Shown: positions 7,628-15,366 of the stretch, piece by piece
How the letters are laid out: each line of letters starts with the position of its first letter
How positions within the stretch are numbered: position 1 is the first letter of the stretch
DNA from: JAHEKD01 sp965215945
GTDB lineage: Bacteria > Pseudomonadota > Gammaproteobacteria > Arenicellales > JAHEKD01
Direction: 5' to 3'
Length of the DNA: 64,000 nt
NCBI GenBank assembly: GCA_965215945.1
Contig: CBDCFC010000046.1
Span: 124,001 to 188,000, forward strand
The notes under the pieces: model-generated
Told to the model about the DNA's origin: nothing
The model's database searches: none
The model's input: the letters and a program-made list of their open reading frames with translations, nothing else
Position numbers and translations under genes: made by a program

Positions 7628-10600
7628 TTGTCGAGTATTACACCAGTTATTGCTATGGATATGCCTGCCCAAGCATCTCAGGATGTTACTTCAAAAATTC
7701 GTTTTGTCACCGCGGCCAGTTTATTTGATGGTCACGACGCGGCTATAAATATTATGCGTCGCATTCTGCAATCGCTTGGTGCCGAAGTAATCCATTTGGG
7801 CCACAATCGGTCGGTTGCCGAAATCGTTGATGCTGCTTTACAAGAAGACGTTAATGGTATTGCCATCAGTTCTTATCAAGGTGGTCATGTCGAGTATTTG
7901 AAATATATGGTCGATATGCTTAAGGAAAAAGACGGTGAGGAGATTAGAGTTTTTGCCGGTGGTGGCGGTGTCATTATTCCGGAAGAAATCAAACTTCTCG
8001 AAGACTATGGTGTTACCCGAATTTATTCACCGGAAGATGGTTTGGACATGGGTCTTAAAGGTATGATTCAGAACACCATTGAGTTAAGCCGGTTTGTGCG
8101 AGGCTCTGACAACAACGAAATCGTTGAGAAAGTCAAATCCGGAAATCATCGGGCTTTGGCCAAATTAATTACAGCCATTGAAAACTACAGTGTTTCAAGC
8201 AATCAGTTAGTGCGAATTAATGATAATGTCGCCGGGTTGGAAAAACCGATTCCTGTTTTAGGTATTACCGGAACTGGTGGTGCCGGTAAATCTTCATTGA
8301 CGGACGAAGTGATTTTACGTTTCCGCATGGGTTCTAGCGACAATCTGAAAATTGCTGTTATCGCTGTCGATCCCACCCGCCGAAAGACCGGAGGTGCACT
8401 GCTGGGTGACCGAATAAGGATGAATTCAATCAATCACCCCAATATATTTATGCGTTCCGTGGCAACACGAGATGCAGTGAGCGAAATTCCTAATAATGTG
8501 CCCGACATGATTAATGCATGTAAGTTATCTGGTGTTGACATGGTTATTTTGGAAACACCGGGCATCGGTCAAGGCGATACGGCTGTATCAGCAATGGTTG
8601 ATTGCTCTTTATATGTGATGACACCAGAATTTGGTGCACAAAGTCAGCTTGAGAAAATCGATATGCTGGATTTTGCTAATGTGGTTGCGATTAACAAGTT
8701 CGATCGAAAAGGTGCTGCTGATGCTTATCGCGATGTTTGTAAACAGGTGCAGCGTAACCGTGAAGCATTCGATCAGGCGCCTGAAAAAATGCCGGTATTC
8801 GGTACGATTGCCTCACGTTTTAATGATGATGGTGTTACTGCTTTGTATCAGCAGTTGTTTGAAGAATTACGCCAACATGGATTGACATTAGATGAAAATA
8901 GTTTGCCGCTCATCGAAGCTCGTTTTTCAACTGACCAGAATGAAATAATTCCTGCTAAACGTCGACGTTACCTGGCTGAAATCTCAGATTCCGTCAAAGC
9001 TTATAAAAGCAAGGCGTTGAAGCTGGCTGATATCGCTAGGCAAAGACAACAATTGTCTGAAACTAAGTTGATGTTATCTGAATCAAATTCTGCTGAGCTG
9101 CCAGAACTGAATTCTCTAATTCAGGATAAAGAGTCGATGTTGGGAGAATCGGCGCTGATGCTTTTATCAGATTGGGATGATTTAATTGAGCGTTATACAG
9201 GTGATGAACAGGTAGTTAAAATTCGAGAAAAAGAAATCACCAACAAGTTAAAACGTGAAACTTTGTCAGGCAATCCGGTTTCACGTGTTGCTTTACCAAA
9301 ATATAAAGATCACGGTGAGCAGTTGAAATGGCTGATGCTGGAAAATGTACCTGGCGAATTTCCTTATACAGCAGGTGTGTTTCCATTTAAACGCAAAGGC
9401 GAAGATCCAACCCGAATGTTTGCGGGTGAAGGCGATGCCTTTAGAACCAATAAACGCTTTAAAGCTTTATCCGAACATTCGAGTGCAAAACGATTATCAA
9501 CGGCATTTGATTCGGTTACGCTTTATGGTTGTGACCCGGATGAACGGCCTGATATTTATGGCAAGGTCGGCAATTCAGGGGTTTCTATTGCGACACTTGA
9601 CGATATGAAAGTGTTATACGATGGTTTTGATTTGTGTGATCCAATGACTTCGGTCTCGATGACCATAAATGGTCCGGCACCCATTATTCTGGCCATGTTT
9701 CTAAATACGGCTATTCAACAGCAAATCGATAAAGCCACACGTGAAAAAAATGCTGTGCTTACAAAAAATGAAATCACCGATATTAAAGCTAAAGCATTGA
9801 CGGACGTTCGCGGCACTGTGCAGGCTGATATTTTAAAAGAAGATCAAGGTCAGAATACCTGCATTTTCTCGACGGAGTTTTCGTTGAAATTAATGGGCGA
9901 TATTCAAGAATATTTTGTCCAACACCAAGTCCGTAACTTTTATTCAGTTTCCATTTCCGGTTATCATATTGCTGAAGCGGGAGCGAACCCGATTTCGCAG
10001 TTGGCATTTACCTTGGCGAATGGTTTTACTTACGTCGAAGCTTATTTAGCCAGAGGCATGGATATCGATGATTTTGCGCCAAACCTGTCGTTTTTCTTTA
10101 GCAATGGAATGTGTCCTGAATATTCTGTTATAGGCCGAGTTGCCCGTCGAATCTGGGCTGTCACCATGCGTGACAAGTATGGCGCAAATTCACGTTCGCA
10201 AAAACTCAAGTATCACATTCAAACTTCGGGAAGGTCATTGCATGCACAGGAAATGGATTTCAATGATATTCGTACGACCTTGCAGGCGCTTATCGCAGTT
10301 TATGATCATTGCAATAGTTTGCATACTAATGCTTACGATGAAGCCATTACAACACCAACTGAAGAATCGGTTCGGCGAGCGTTAGCCATTCAATTAATTA
10401 TTAATAATGAATGGGGGTTGGCGATGAATGAAAACCCCAATCAGGGTAGTTTTATTATTGACGAATTAACCGAGTTGGTTGAAGAGGCGGTGCTTTTGGA
10501 GTTCGAGCGTTTGTCTGAGCGCGGTGGGGTGTTGGGGGCCATGGAGACAGGTTATCAACGTGGAAAAATTCAGGATGAGTCCATGCATTATGAGCATCGA

Positions 10601-10909
10601 AAACACGATGGGTCATTGCCAATAATCGGTGTGAATACCTTCTTGAATCCCGACGCTGATGATCAAGTGACCGCTATTGAATTAGCACGTTCAACTGAAG
10701 AAGAAAAGCAAAGTCAGATCGAGCGTCTTAGAGGTTTTCACCAACGCAACCAATCAGAGTCTGCAGCTGCCCTTGAGAAGGTTAAACAGGCTGCTCTGAA
10801 CGGCGAAAATATCTTTGCTGAATTGATGGAGGCGGTTAAAACCTGTTCGCTTGGACAGATTTCAGATGTGCTTTACCAGGTTGGTGGGAAGTATCGGCGC
10901 AATACATAG
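7628..10909 (+). CDS. icmF: Fused isobutyryl-CoA mutase with G-protein chaperone (IcmF)
   Basis: Adenosylcobalamin-dependent acyl-CoA mutase of 1093 residues in the IcmF arrangement: N-terminal B12-binding domain (about 25-160; FDGHDAAINIMRRIL, ISSYQGGHVEY, FAGGGGVI), MeaB-like GTPase (about 205-420; P-loop GITGTGGAGKSS, NKFD base-recognition motif), linker, then the TIM-barrel mutase (about 560-1090; PYTAGVFPF, TSGRSLHAQE). IcmF interconverts isobutyryl- and butyryl-CoA and, in several bacteria, pivalyl- and isovaleryl-CoA, while the GTPase domain loads and protects the cofactor. The predicted start is TTG at 7628; ATG at 7655 (MDMPAQ) is an alternative. It is followed by a 3-hydroxyacyl-CoA dehydrogenase and the liu genes, so it may feed isovaleryl-CoA or butyryl-CoA into these routes. 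Confidence 0.95.
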   Translation: MSSITPVIAMDMPAQASQDVTSKIRFVTAASLFDGHDAAINIMRRILQSLGAEVIHLGHNRSVAEIVDAALQEDVNGIAISSYQGGHVEYLKYMVDMLKEKDGEEIRVFAGGGGVIIPEEIKLLEDYGVTRIYSPEDGLDMGLKGMIQNTIELSRFVRGSDNNEIVEKVKSGNHRALAKLITAIENYSVSSNQLVRINDNVAGLEKPIPVLGITGTGGAGKSSLTDEVILRFRMGSSDNLKIAVIAVDPTRRKTGGALLGDRIRMNSINHPNIFMRSVATRDAVSEIPNNVPDMINACKLSGVDMVILETPGIGQGDTAVSAMVDCSLYVMTPEFGAQSQLEKIDMLDFANVVAINKFDRKGAADAYRDVCKQVQRNREAFDQAPEKMPVFGTIASRFNDDGVTALYQQLFEELRQHGLTLDENSLPLIEARFSTDQNEIIPAKRRRYLAEISDSVKAYKSKALKLADIARQRQQLSETKLMLSESNSAELPELNSLIQDKESMLGESALMLLSDWDDLIERYTGDEQVVKIREKEITNKLKRETLSGNPVSRVALPKYKDHGEQLKWLMLENVPGEFPYTAGVFPFKRKGEDPTRMFAGEGDAFRTNKRFKALSEHSSAKRLSTAFDSVTLYGCDPDERPDIYGKVGNSGVSIATLDDMKVLYDGFDLCDPMTSVSMTINGPAPIILAMFLNTAIQQQIDKATREKNAVLTKNEITDIKAKALTDVRGTVQADILKEDQGQNTCIFSTEFSLKLMGDIQEYFVQHQVRNFYSVSISGYHIAEAGANPISQLAFTLANGFTYVEAYLARGMDIDDFAPNLSFFFSNGMCPEYSVIGRVARRIWAVTMRDKYGANSRSQKLKYHIQTSGRSLHAQEMDFNDIRTTLQALIAVYDHCNSLHTNAYDEAITTPTEESVRRALAIQLIINNEWGLAMNENPNQGSFIIDELTELVEEAVLLEFERLSERGGVLGAMETGYQRGKIQDESMHYEHRKHDGSLPIIGVNTFLNPDADDQVTAIELARSTEEEKQSQIERLRGFHQRNQSESAAALEKVKQAALNGENIFAELMEAVKTCSLGQISDVLYQVGGKYRRNT

Positions 10910-10932
10910 TCTATATAAAACAGGGAGTTATA

Positions 10933-11790
10933 GTGAATATTAAAAGTGTTGCTGTAATAGGTGCAGGTACCATGGGCAATGGCATAGCTCAGGTATTTGC
11001 GACCTCGGGCTACGGGGTCATAATGTACGATATTTCAGATAAACAGTTAGGCTTAGGCCTCGCCACAATTGAAACCAGTCTTAATCGGTTAGTAAAAAAG
11101 GAAATAATTGACGCACAGTCTAAACCAATTACGCTAGATCGAATCGCAACCACGTCCAATATGAGCGACTTGAGCCACGTTGACCTGATCATTGAAGCGG
11201 CAACCGAAAACATTGAGATTAAGCTTAAGATTTTTAAGGAACTGGATCAAATCTGCCGTGCTGATGCAATATTAACCTCCAATACTTCTTCGATATCATT
11301 GACCAAGATTGCAGCGGCGACAAACCGAGCCGATAAAGTGATTGGTATGCACTTCATGAATCCTGTACCTTTGATGCAACTGGTAGAGATTATTCGGGCA
11401 CTGCAGACCAGTGATGAAACCTATGAATTGATTCATCGACTTTCACTTGAGCTGGGCAAAACACCGGTTGAAGTCAATGACAGTCCGGGCTTCGTTTCAA
11501 ATCGGATTCTGGTGCCGATGATTAATGAAGCCATATTTGCTTTATATGAAGGTATTGCCACGCCTAAAGCCATAGACGAGGTTATGAAGCTGGGTATGAA
11601 TCATCCTATGGGACCGTTGACCTTGGCAGATTTGATCGGTTTGGATGTTTGCTTGTCGGTTATGAAAGTATTGCATGAAGAGTTCAGGGATTCAAAGTTT
11701 AGACCTTGTCCATTGTTAGTGAAAATGGTGGATGCGGGATATTTGGGACGCAAGACTGGGAAAGGGTTTTATGACTATTCAGAAAACTAA
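10933..11790 (+). CDS. 3-hydroxybutyryl-CoA dehydrogenase
   Basis: A 285-residue NAD(P)-dependent L-3-hydroxyacyl-CoA dehydrogenase of the short Hbd/PaaH type. The Rossmann fold opens IGAGTMGNGIAQVFATSGY; the catalytic region is GMHFMNPVPLMQLVEII and the C-terminal helical domain has NDSPGFVSNRILVPMINEA and LGMNHPMGPLTLADLIGLD, ending GRKTGKGFYDYS. It oxidises 3-hydroxybutyryl-CoA to acetoacetyl-CoA. It starts with GTG at 10933, five bases after the ribosome-binding sequence CAGGGAG, 23 bp after icmF. Butyryl-CoA made by IcmF from isobutyryl-CoA would need such an enzyme downstream, which explains the pairing. Confidence 0.93.
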   Translation: MNIKSVAVIGAGTMGNGIAQVFATSGYGVIMYDISDKQLGLGLATIETSLNRLVKKEIIDAQSKPITLDRIATTSNMSDLSHVDLIIEAATENIEIKLKIFKELDQICRADAILTSNTSSISLTKIAAATNRADKVIGMHFMNPVPLMQLVEIIRALQTSDETYELIHRLSLELGKTPVEVNDSPGFVSNRILVPMINEAIFALYEGIATPKAIDEVMKLGMNHPMGPLTLADLIGLDVCLSVMKVLHEEFRDSKFRPCPLLVKMVDAGYLGRKTGKGFYDYSEN

Positions 11791-11870
11791 AATGTTGTTT
11801 AAATCTACCGGCCGTTATTCCGAATATGGTGAGGCAAGAACAAATCGTGGAATTTACCGAATCATTCCCC

Positions 11871-12128
11871 GTCATTCCGGAAATTGCGAAGTAATTATCC
11901 GGAATCTAACGGCTTTTCTTATTACTCAGGAGCATCCGTGGATATTAAACTCCTTAAGAAGTAGTTTGAAACGGGCATATGTTTAGATTACAGTGATATC
12001 AGGCTTGGTAAATTGATATATACCTTACAAGCCCGTTTCAGCATACATTGGTATCGAAATGCTGGCCTTTGAAATTGCTGTGTAATGAGATGTGCCGATG
12101 GATTCCCGCCTTCGTGCGCGGGAATGAC
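11871..12128. repeat. Copy B of the 257-bp dispersed repeat
   Basis: It starts GTCATTCCGG and ends CGGGAATGAC, with end hairpins (ATTCCGG...CCGGAAT; ATTCCCGC...GCGGGAAT) and a core closely matching 892-1148, including AACGGCTTTTCTTATTACT, GTGGATATTAAA, TTGAAACGGGCATA, AAGCCCGTTTCAGCATACATT and TGCCGATGGATTCCCG. Inside, GAAACGGGC and GCCCGTTTC are perfectly complementary and about 65 nt apart. It separates the Hbd gene from liuA. Bases 11791-11870 before it show nothing I recognise. Confidence 0.85.
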
Positions 12129-12190
12129 GAATAGAAGAGTTAGTGCCAATTTTTGCTGTCACTTTAATAGCGGACTAAATGGAGAACAGT

Positions 12191-13354
12191 ATGTTTAACT
12201 CAGGAATGAATTTTGCTCTCGGTGAAGAAATTGAAGCATTAAGAGATATGGTGCATCGGTTTTCACAAGAGAAAATCGCTCCGCGCGCAGAAGAAATTGA
12301 TGCAACCAACACTTTTGCTGCCGACCTTTGGCCGCAACTTGGTGAACTTGGTTTGCTTGGAATTACCGCTGATCCTGACTATGGCGGATCAGGCATGGGA
12401 TATTTGGCCCACGTAGTCGCCATGGAGGAAATCAGCCGGGCCTCTGCATCAATAGGATTATCATACGGCGCTCATTCAAATCTTTGTGTAAACCAAATTA
12501 ATAAAAATGGAACCGATGAGCAAAAGCAAAAATATTTGCCCAGACTCTGTTCCGGTGAACACATTGGAGCGCTGGCCATGTCAGAACCAGGTTCGGGTTC
12601 TGATGTAGTGTCGATGAAATTGAGTGCGGTGAAAACAGATGTTGGTTATTTACTGAATGGTAATAAAATGTGGATCACCAATGGCCCGGATGCCAGTGTG
12701 CTCGTCGTCTATACCAAGACTGACCCGGATGCGGGTTCCAAAGGCATCACTGCATTTTTGATTGAAAAAGAGTTCGAAGGTTTTTCTACTGCTCAAAAAC
12801 TCGACAAGTTGGGGATGCGTGGTTCCAACACCTGTGAGTTGGTTTTTGAGAATTGTCTGGTGCCTGAAGAAAATATTTTGGGCGAACTCGGTAAAGGTGT
12901 GAAAGTTTTAATGTCAGGCTTGGATTATGAGCGAGTAACCTTGGCCGGAGGCCCTTTGGGAATAATGCGGGCCTGTATGGATGTAGTGGTGCCTTATGTA
13001 CATGAACGCAAGCAATTCGATAAACCAATTGGCACGTTTCAGTTAATGCAAGGCAAGTTAGCCGATATGTACACCACCATGAATGCCTGTAGGGCTTATG
13101 TTTATGCGGTGGCCGCAGCTTGCGACAGGGGTGAAACCACCCGCAAAGATGCTGCGGGTTGTATTCTCTATGCAGCTGAGAAAGCGACCCAGGTTGCACT
13201 GGAGGCAATCCAGGCATTGGGGGGTAGCGGGTACATCAACGAATATCCAACTGGCCGCTTGTTGCGTGATGCTAAGCTCTATGAGATCGGTGCCGGAACC
13301 AGTGAAATCAGACGAATGTTAATCGGTAGAGAGTTGTTTGAGGAATGGGCATAG
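12191..13354 (+). CDS. liuA: Isovaleryl-CoA dehydrogenase
   Basis: FAD-dependent acyl-CoA dehydrogenase, first oxidation step of leucine degradation (isovaleryl-CoA to 3-methylcrotonyl-CoA). Signature regions: ALAMSEPGSGSDVVSM, MWITNGPDASVLVVYTKTD, KLGMRGSNTCELVFENC, and SGLDYERVTLAGGPLGIMRA, whose Glu matches the catalytic base position characteristic of isovaleryl-CoA dehydrogenase; the C-terminus has QALGGSGYINEYPTGRLLRDAKLYEIGAGTSEI. I chose ATG at 12191 because GGAG ends six bases before it; an in-frame ATG at 12179 lacks a ribosome-binding site. It begins the liu gene run and electrons presumably go to ETF. Confidence 0.93.
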   Translation: MFNSGMNFALGEEIEALRDMVHRFSQEKIAPRAEEIDATNTFAADLWPQLGELGLLGITADPDYGGSGMGYLAHVVAMEEISRASASIGLSYGAHSNLCVNQINKNGTDEQKQKYLPRLCSGEHIGALAMSEPGSGSDVVSMKLSAVKTDVGYLLNGNKMWITNGPDASVLVVYTKTDPDAGSKGITAFLIEKEFEGFSTAQKLDKLGMRGSNTCELVFENCLVPEENILGELGKGVKVLMSGLDYERVTLAGGPLGIMRACMDVVVPYVHERKQFDKPIGTFQLMQGKLADMYTTMNACRAYVYAVAAACDRGETTRKDAAGCILYAAEKATQVALEAIQALGGSGYINEYPTGRLLRDAKLYEIGAGTSEIRRMLIGRELFEEWA

Positions 13355-13529
13355 ATTTCAGTAAAGCTTTGCGAACTGGTCGTGACGGAATTAACCGGGA
13401 AATAAAACGGGTATTAAACAAAGATGCTTATTAAATTCATACTTCAACTTCTCGGTGAATGATGTCAAAGCAAATCCGACTTGCCTCACTCGGAATAATT
13501 TCCTGTACCTGTCTGCCCCGTGCTTGCCT

Positions 13530-13605
13530 GTCCCGGACCACGTTCCGGGATCTCCATGGTTTGACTCCTTCCTTTCTCACAAAGGTCCCGGCACAAGGCC
13601 GGGAA
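13530..13605. repeat. Composite palindromic repeat upstream of liuB
   Basis: GTCCCGGACCACGTTCCGGGATCTCC is followed after about 40 nt by GGTCCCGGCACAAGGCCGGG. This is the same hairpin-ATCTCC...hairpin design as at 2050-2121. The rest of the 13355-13666 gap has no gene that I can support; GTCATGCCAG at 13621 may be another degenerate end. Confidence 0.6.
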
Positions 13606-13666
13606 AGGATAATTATTCCTGTCATGCCAGAGGAAAGATCTGGAATGATGAATTAGGGTTAATTCA

Positions 13667-15274
13667 GTGTCCATAATCCAATCCACAATTTCGCCCAACT
13701 CCGATGAATTTAAAGTCAATAGTAAGGCTTTGTCCAAGGCGTTGGATCAAATCAAGCAGGCCTCGGAAAAAACTATGCTAGGGGGTGGTGAGAAAGCGGT
13801 AGAACGTCATAAGTCAAAAGGCAAAATTTTACCGCGGGAACGAGTGTCTCGGTTGCTTGATTCAGGTTCACCCTTTCTTGAAGTGGGTTTATTTGCAGCT
13901 AATGACATGTATGACAATGCTTCGCCAGCAGCAGGCATGATCTGCGGGATTGGTCGGGTCAGTGGTCAAGAGTGCATGATTGTGTGTAACGATGCCACAG
14001 TGAAAGGCGGTACTTATTACCCAATGACAGTGAAAAAACATCTGCGGGCCCAGGAAATTGCTGCTGCGAATCGATTACCCTGTGTTTATTTAGTCGACTC
14101 TGGTGGGGCCAATTTGCCAAACCAAGACGAGGTCTTTCCGGATAAAGATCATTTTGGGCGAATATTTTTTAATCAGGCTAACATGTCCGCAAAAGGTATT
14201 CCACAGATCTCGGTGGTGATGGGGTCGTGTACTGCTGGTGGTGCTTATGTGCCGGCGATGTCGGATGAAAGCATTATTGTGAAAAATCAGGGAACTATTT
14301 TTCTTGGTGGACCACCTTTAGTAAAAGCTGCTACCGGCGAAGTGGTCTCGGCAGAGGATTTGGGTGGCGCAGATGTGCATACACGTTTATCAGGTGTTTC
14401 CGATCAGATGGCAAATAATGATGCGCATGCATTAGCCTTAGCGCGGCAAGTCGTGGTGAATCTAAACCGACGAAAACCATCTGCTGTCACAATCAGTGAG
14501 ACTGAAGAACCGAAATATGATCCGGCAGAAATGCTAGGTGTCATTCCGGCTGACCAGCGTAAGCCTTATGATGTACGTGAAGTAATCGCCCGAATTGTTG
14601 ATGGTTCCCGGTTTGATGAATTCAAGACACGTTTTGGCTCAACGCTTGTCTGTGGATTTGCCCATTTGTATGGAATTCCTGTTGGAATTATTGCTAACAA
14701 TGGGGTGTTGTTTTCAGAATCGGCATTAAAGGGTGCGCATTTTGTGCAACTTTGTTGTCAGCGAAAAATCCCCCTGGTGTTTTTGCAGAATATTACCGGC
14801 TTTATGGTCGGGCAAAAATATGAGTCTGGTGGTATTGCTAAAGATGGTGCAAAACTTGTCACTGCCGTAGCAAGCGCACAAGTGCCCAAAATCACAATGA
14901 TTATTGGCAATAGTTTTGGTGCCGGTAATTATGGGATGTGTGGTCGCGCTTATGATCCCAGATTTTTATGGACTTGGCCGAACAGTCGAATTGCAGTGAT
15001 GGGCGGTGAGCAAGCGGCAGGGGTCCTGGCAACTGTTAAACGAGATGCGATTGAACGCAAAGGTGATACATGGGCAGAGCAGAAGGAAAAAGATTTTAAA
15101 CAGCCCATCATTGATCAATTTGAACATCAAAGTCATCCGCTCTATGCTTCGGCCAGGCTTTGGGATGATGGTGTTATTGATCCTAGAAAATCGCGAGAAG
15201 TATTGGCGTTGTCATTGTCTGCCAGTTTAAATTCACCGATTGAAGACACTCAATTCGGTGTCTTTAGGATGTAA
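13667..15274 (+). CDS. liuB: Methylcrotonyl-CoA carboxylase carboxyltransferase (beta) subunit
   Basis: A 535-residue biotin-dependent carboxyltransferase that moves CO2 from carboxybiotin to 3-methylcrotonyl-CoA, giving 3-methylglutaconyl-CoA. Features: N-terminal GGGEKAVERHKSKGKILPRERVSRLLDSGSPFLE, the oxyanion-forming glycine pairs in SCTAGGAYVPAMSDE and GNSFGAGNYGMCGRAYDPRF, GGPPLVKAATGEVVSAEDLGGADVH, and NITGFMVGQKYE. Length and these blocks match MccB rather than propionyl-CoA carboxylase PccB. The start appears to be GTG at 13667, without a strong ribosome-binding site. It works with LiuD, whose gene follows after a hairpin spacer. Confidence 0.94.
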   Translation: MSIIQSTISPNSDEFKVNSKALSKALDQIKQASEKTMLGGGEKAVERHKSKGKILPRERVSRLLDSGSPFLEVGLFAANDMYDNASPAAGMICGIGRVSGQECMIVCNDATVKGGTYYPMTVKKHLRAQEIAAANRLPCVYLVDSGGANLPNQDEVFPDKDHFGRIFFNQANMSAKGIPQISVVMGSCTAGGAYVPAMSDESIIVKNQGTIFLGGPPLVKAATGEVVSAEDLGGADVHTRLSGVSDQMANNDAHALALARQVVVNLNRRKPSAVTISETEEPKYDPAEMLGVIPADQRKPYDVREVIARIVDGSRFDEFKTRFGSTLVCGFAHLYGIPVGIIANNGVLFSESALKGAHFVQLCCQRKIPLVFLQNITGFMVGQKYESGGIAKDGAKLVTAVASAQVPKITMIIGNSFGAGNYGMCGRAYDPRFLWTWPNSRIAVMGGEQAAGVLATVKRDAIERKGDTWAEQKEKDFKQPIIDQFEHQSHPLYASARLWDDGVIDPRKSREVLALSLSASLNSPIEDTQFGVFRM

Positions 15275-15307
15275 CCAAATAATGAATAGTACCTATTCAT
15301 TATTTGG
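15275..15307. terminator. 33-bp perfect hairpin immediately after liuB
   Basis: CCAAATAATGAATAG (15275-15289), a three-base TAC loop, and CTATTCATTATTTGG (15293-15307) form a flawless 15-bp stem starting at the base after the liuB stop codon. It is AT-rich and has no U-tract, so it may act as an mRNA 3'-end stabiliser or partial terminator between liuB and liuD rather than a classical terminator. Confidence 0.55.
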
Positions 15308-15336
15308 TCATCCCGCACCCCGATACGGGATCTCCT
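15308..15336. repeat. Half unit of the GTCATCCCG dispersed repeat
   Basis: GTCATCCCGCACCCCGATACGGGATCTCC matches the left half of the composite repeats found at 3477 and 13530. It lies between the liuB hairpin and the liuD start. Confidence 0.55.
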
Positions 15337-15366
15337 TAAGACTGTCTGAGTATGGAAATGATAACC

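Noticed and set aside
11732..11986. Small ORF overlapping the hbd 3' end and running toward the repeat
   Set aside because: It is out of frame with hbd, has no ribosome-binding site and its translation has no recognisable family or composition of a real protein.
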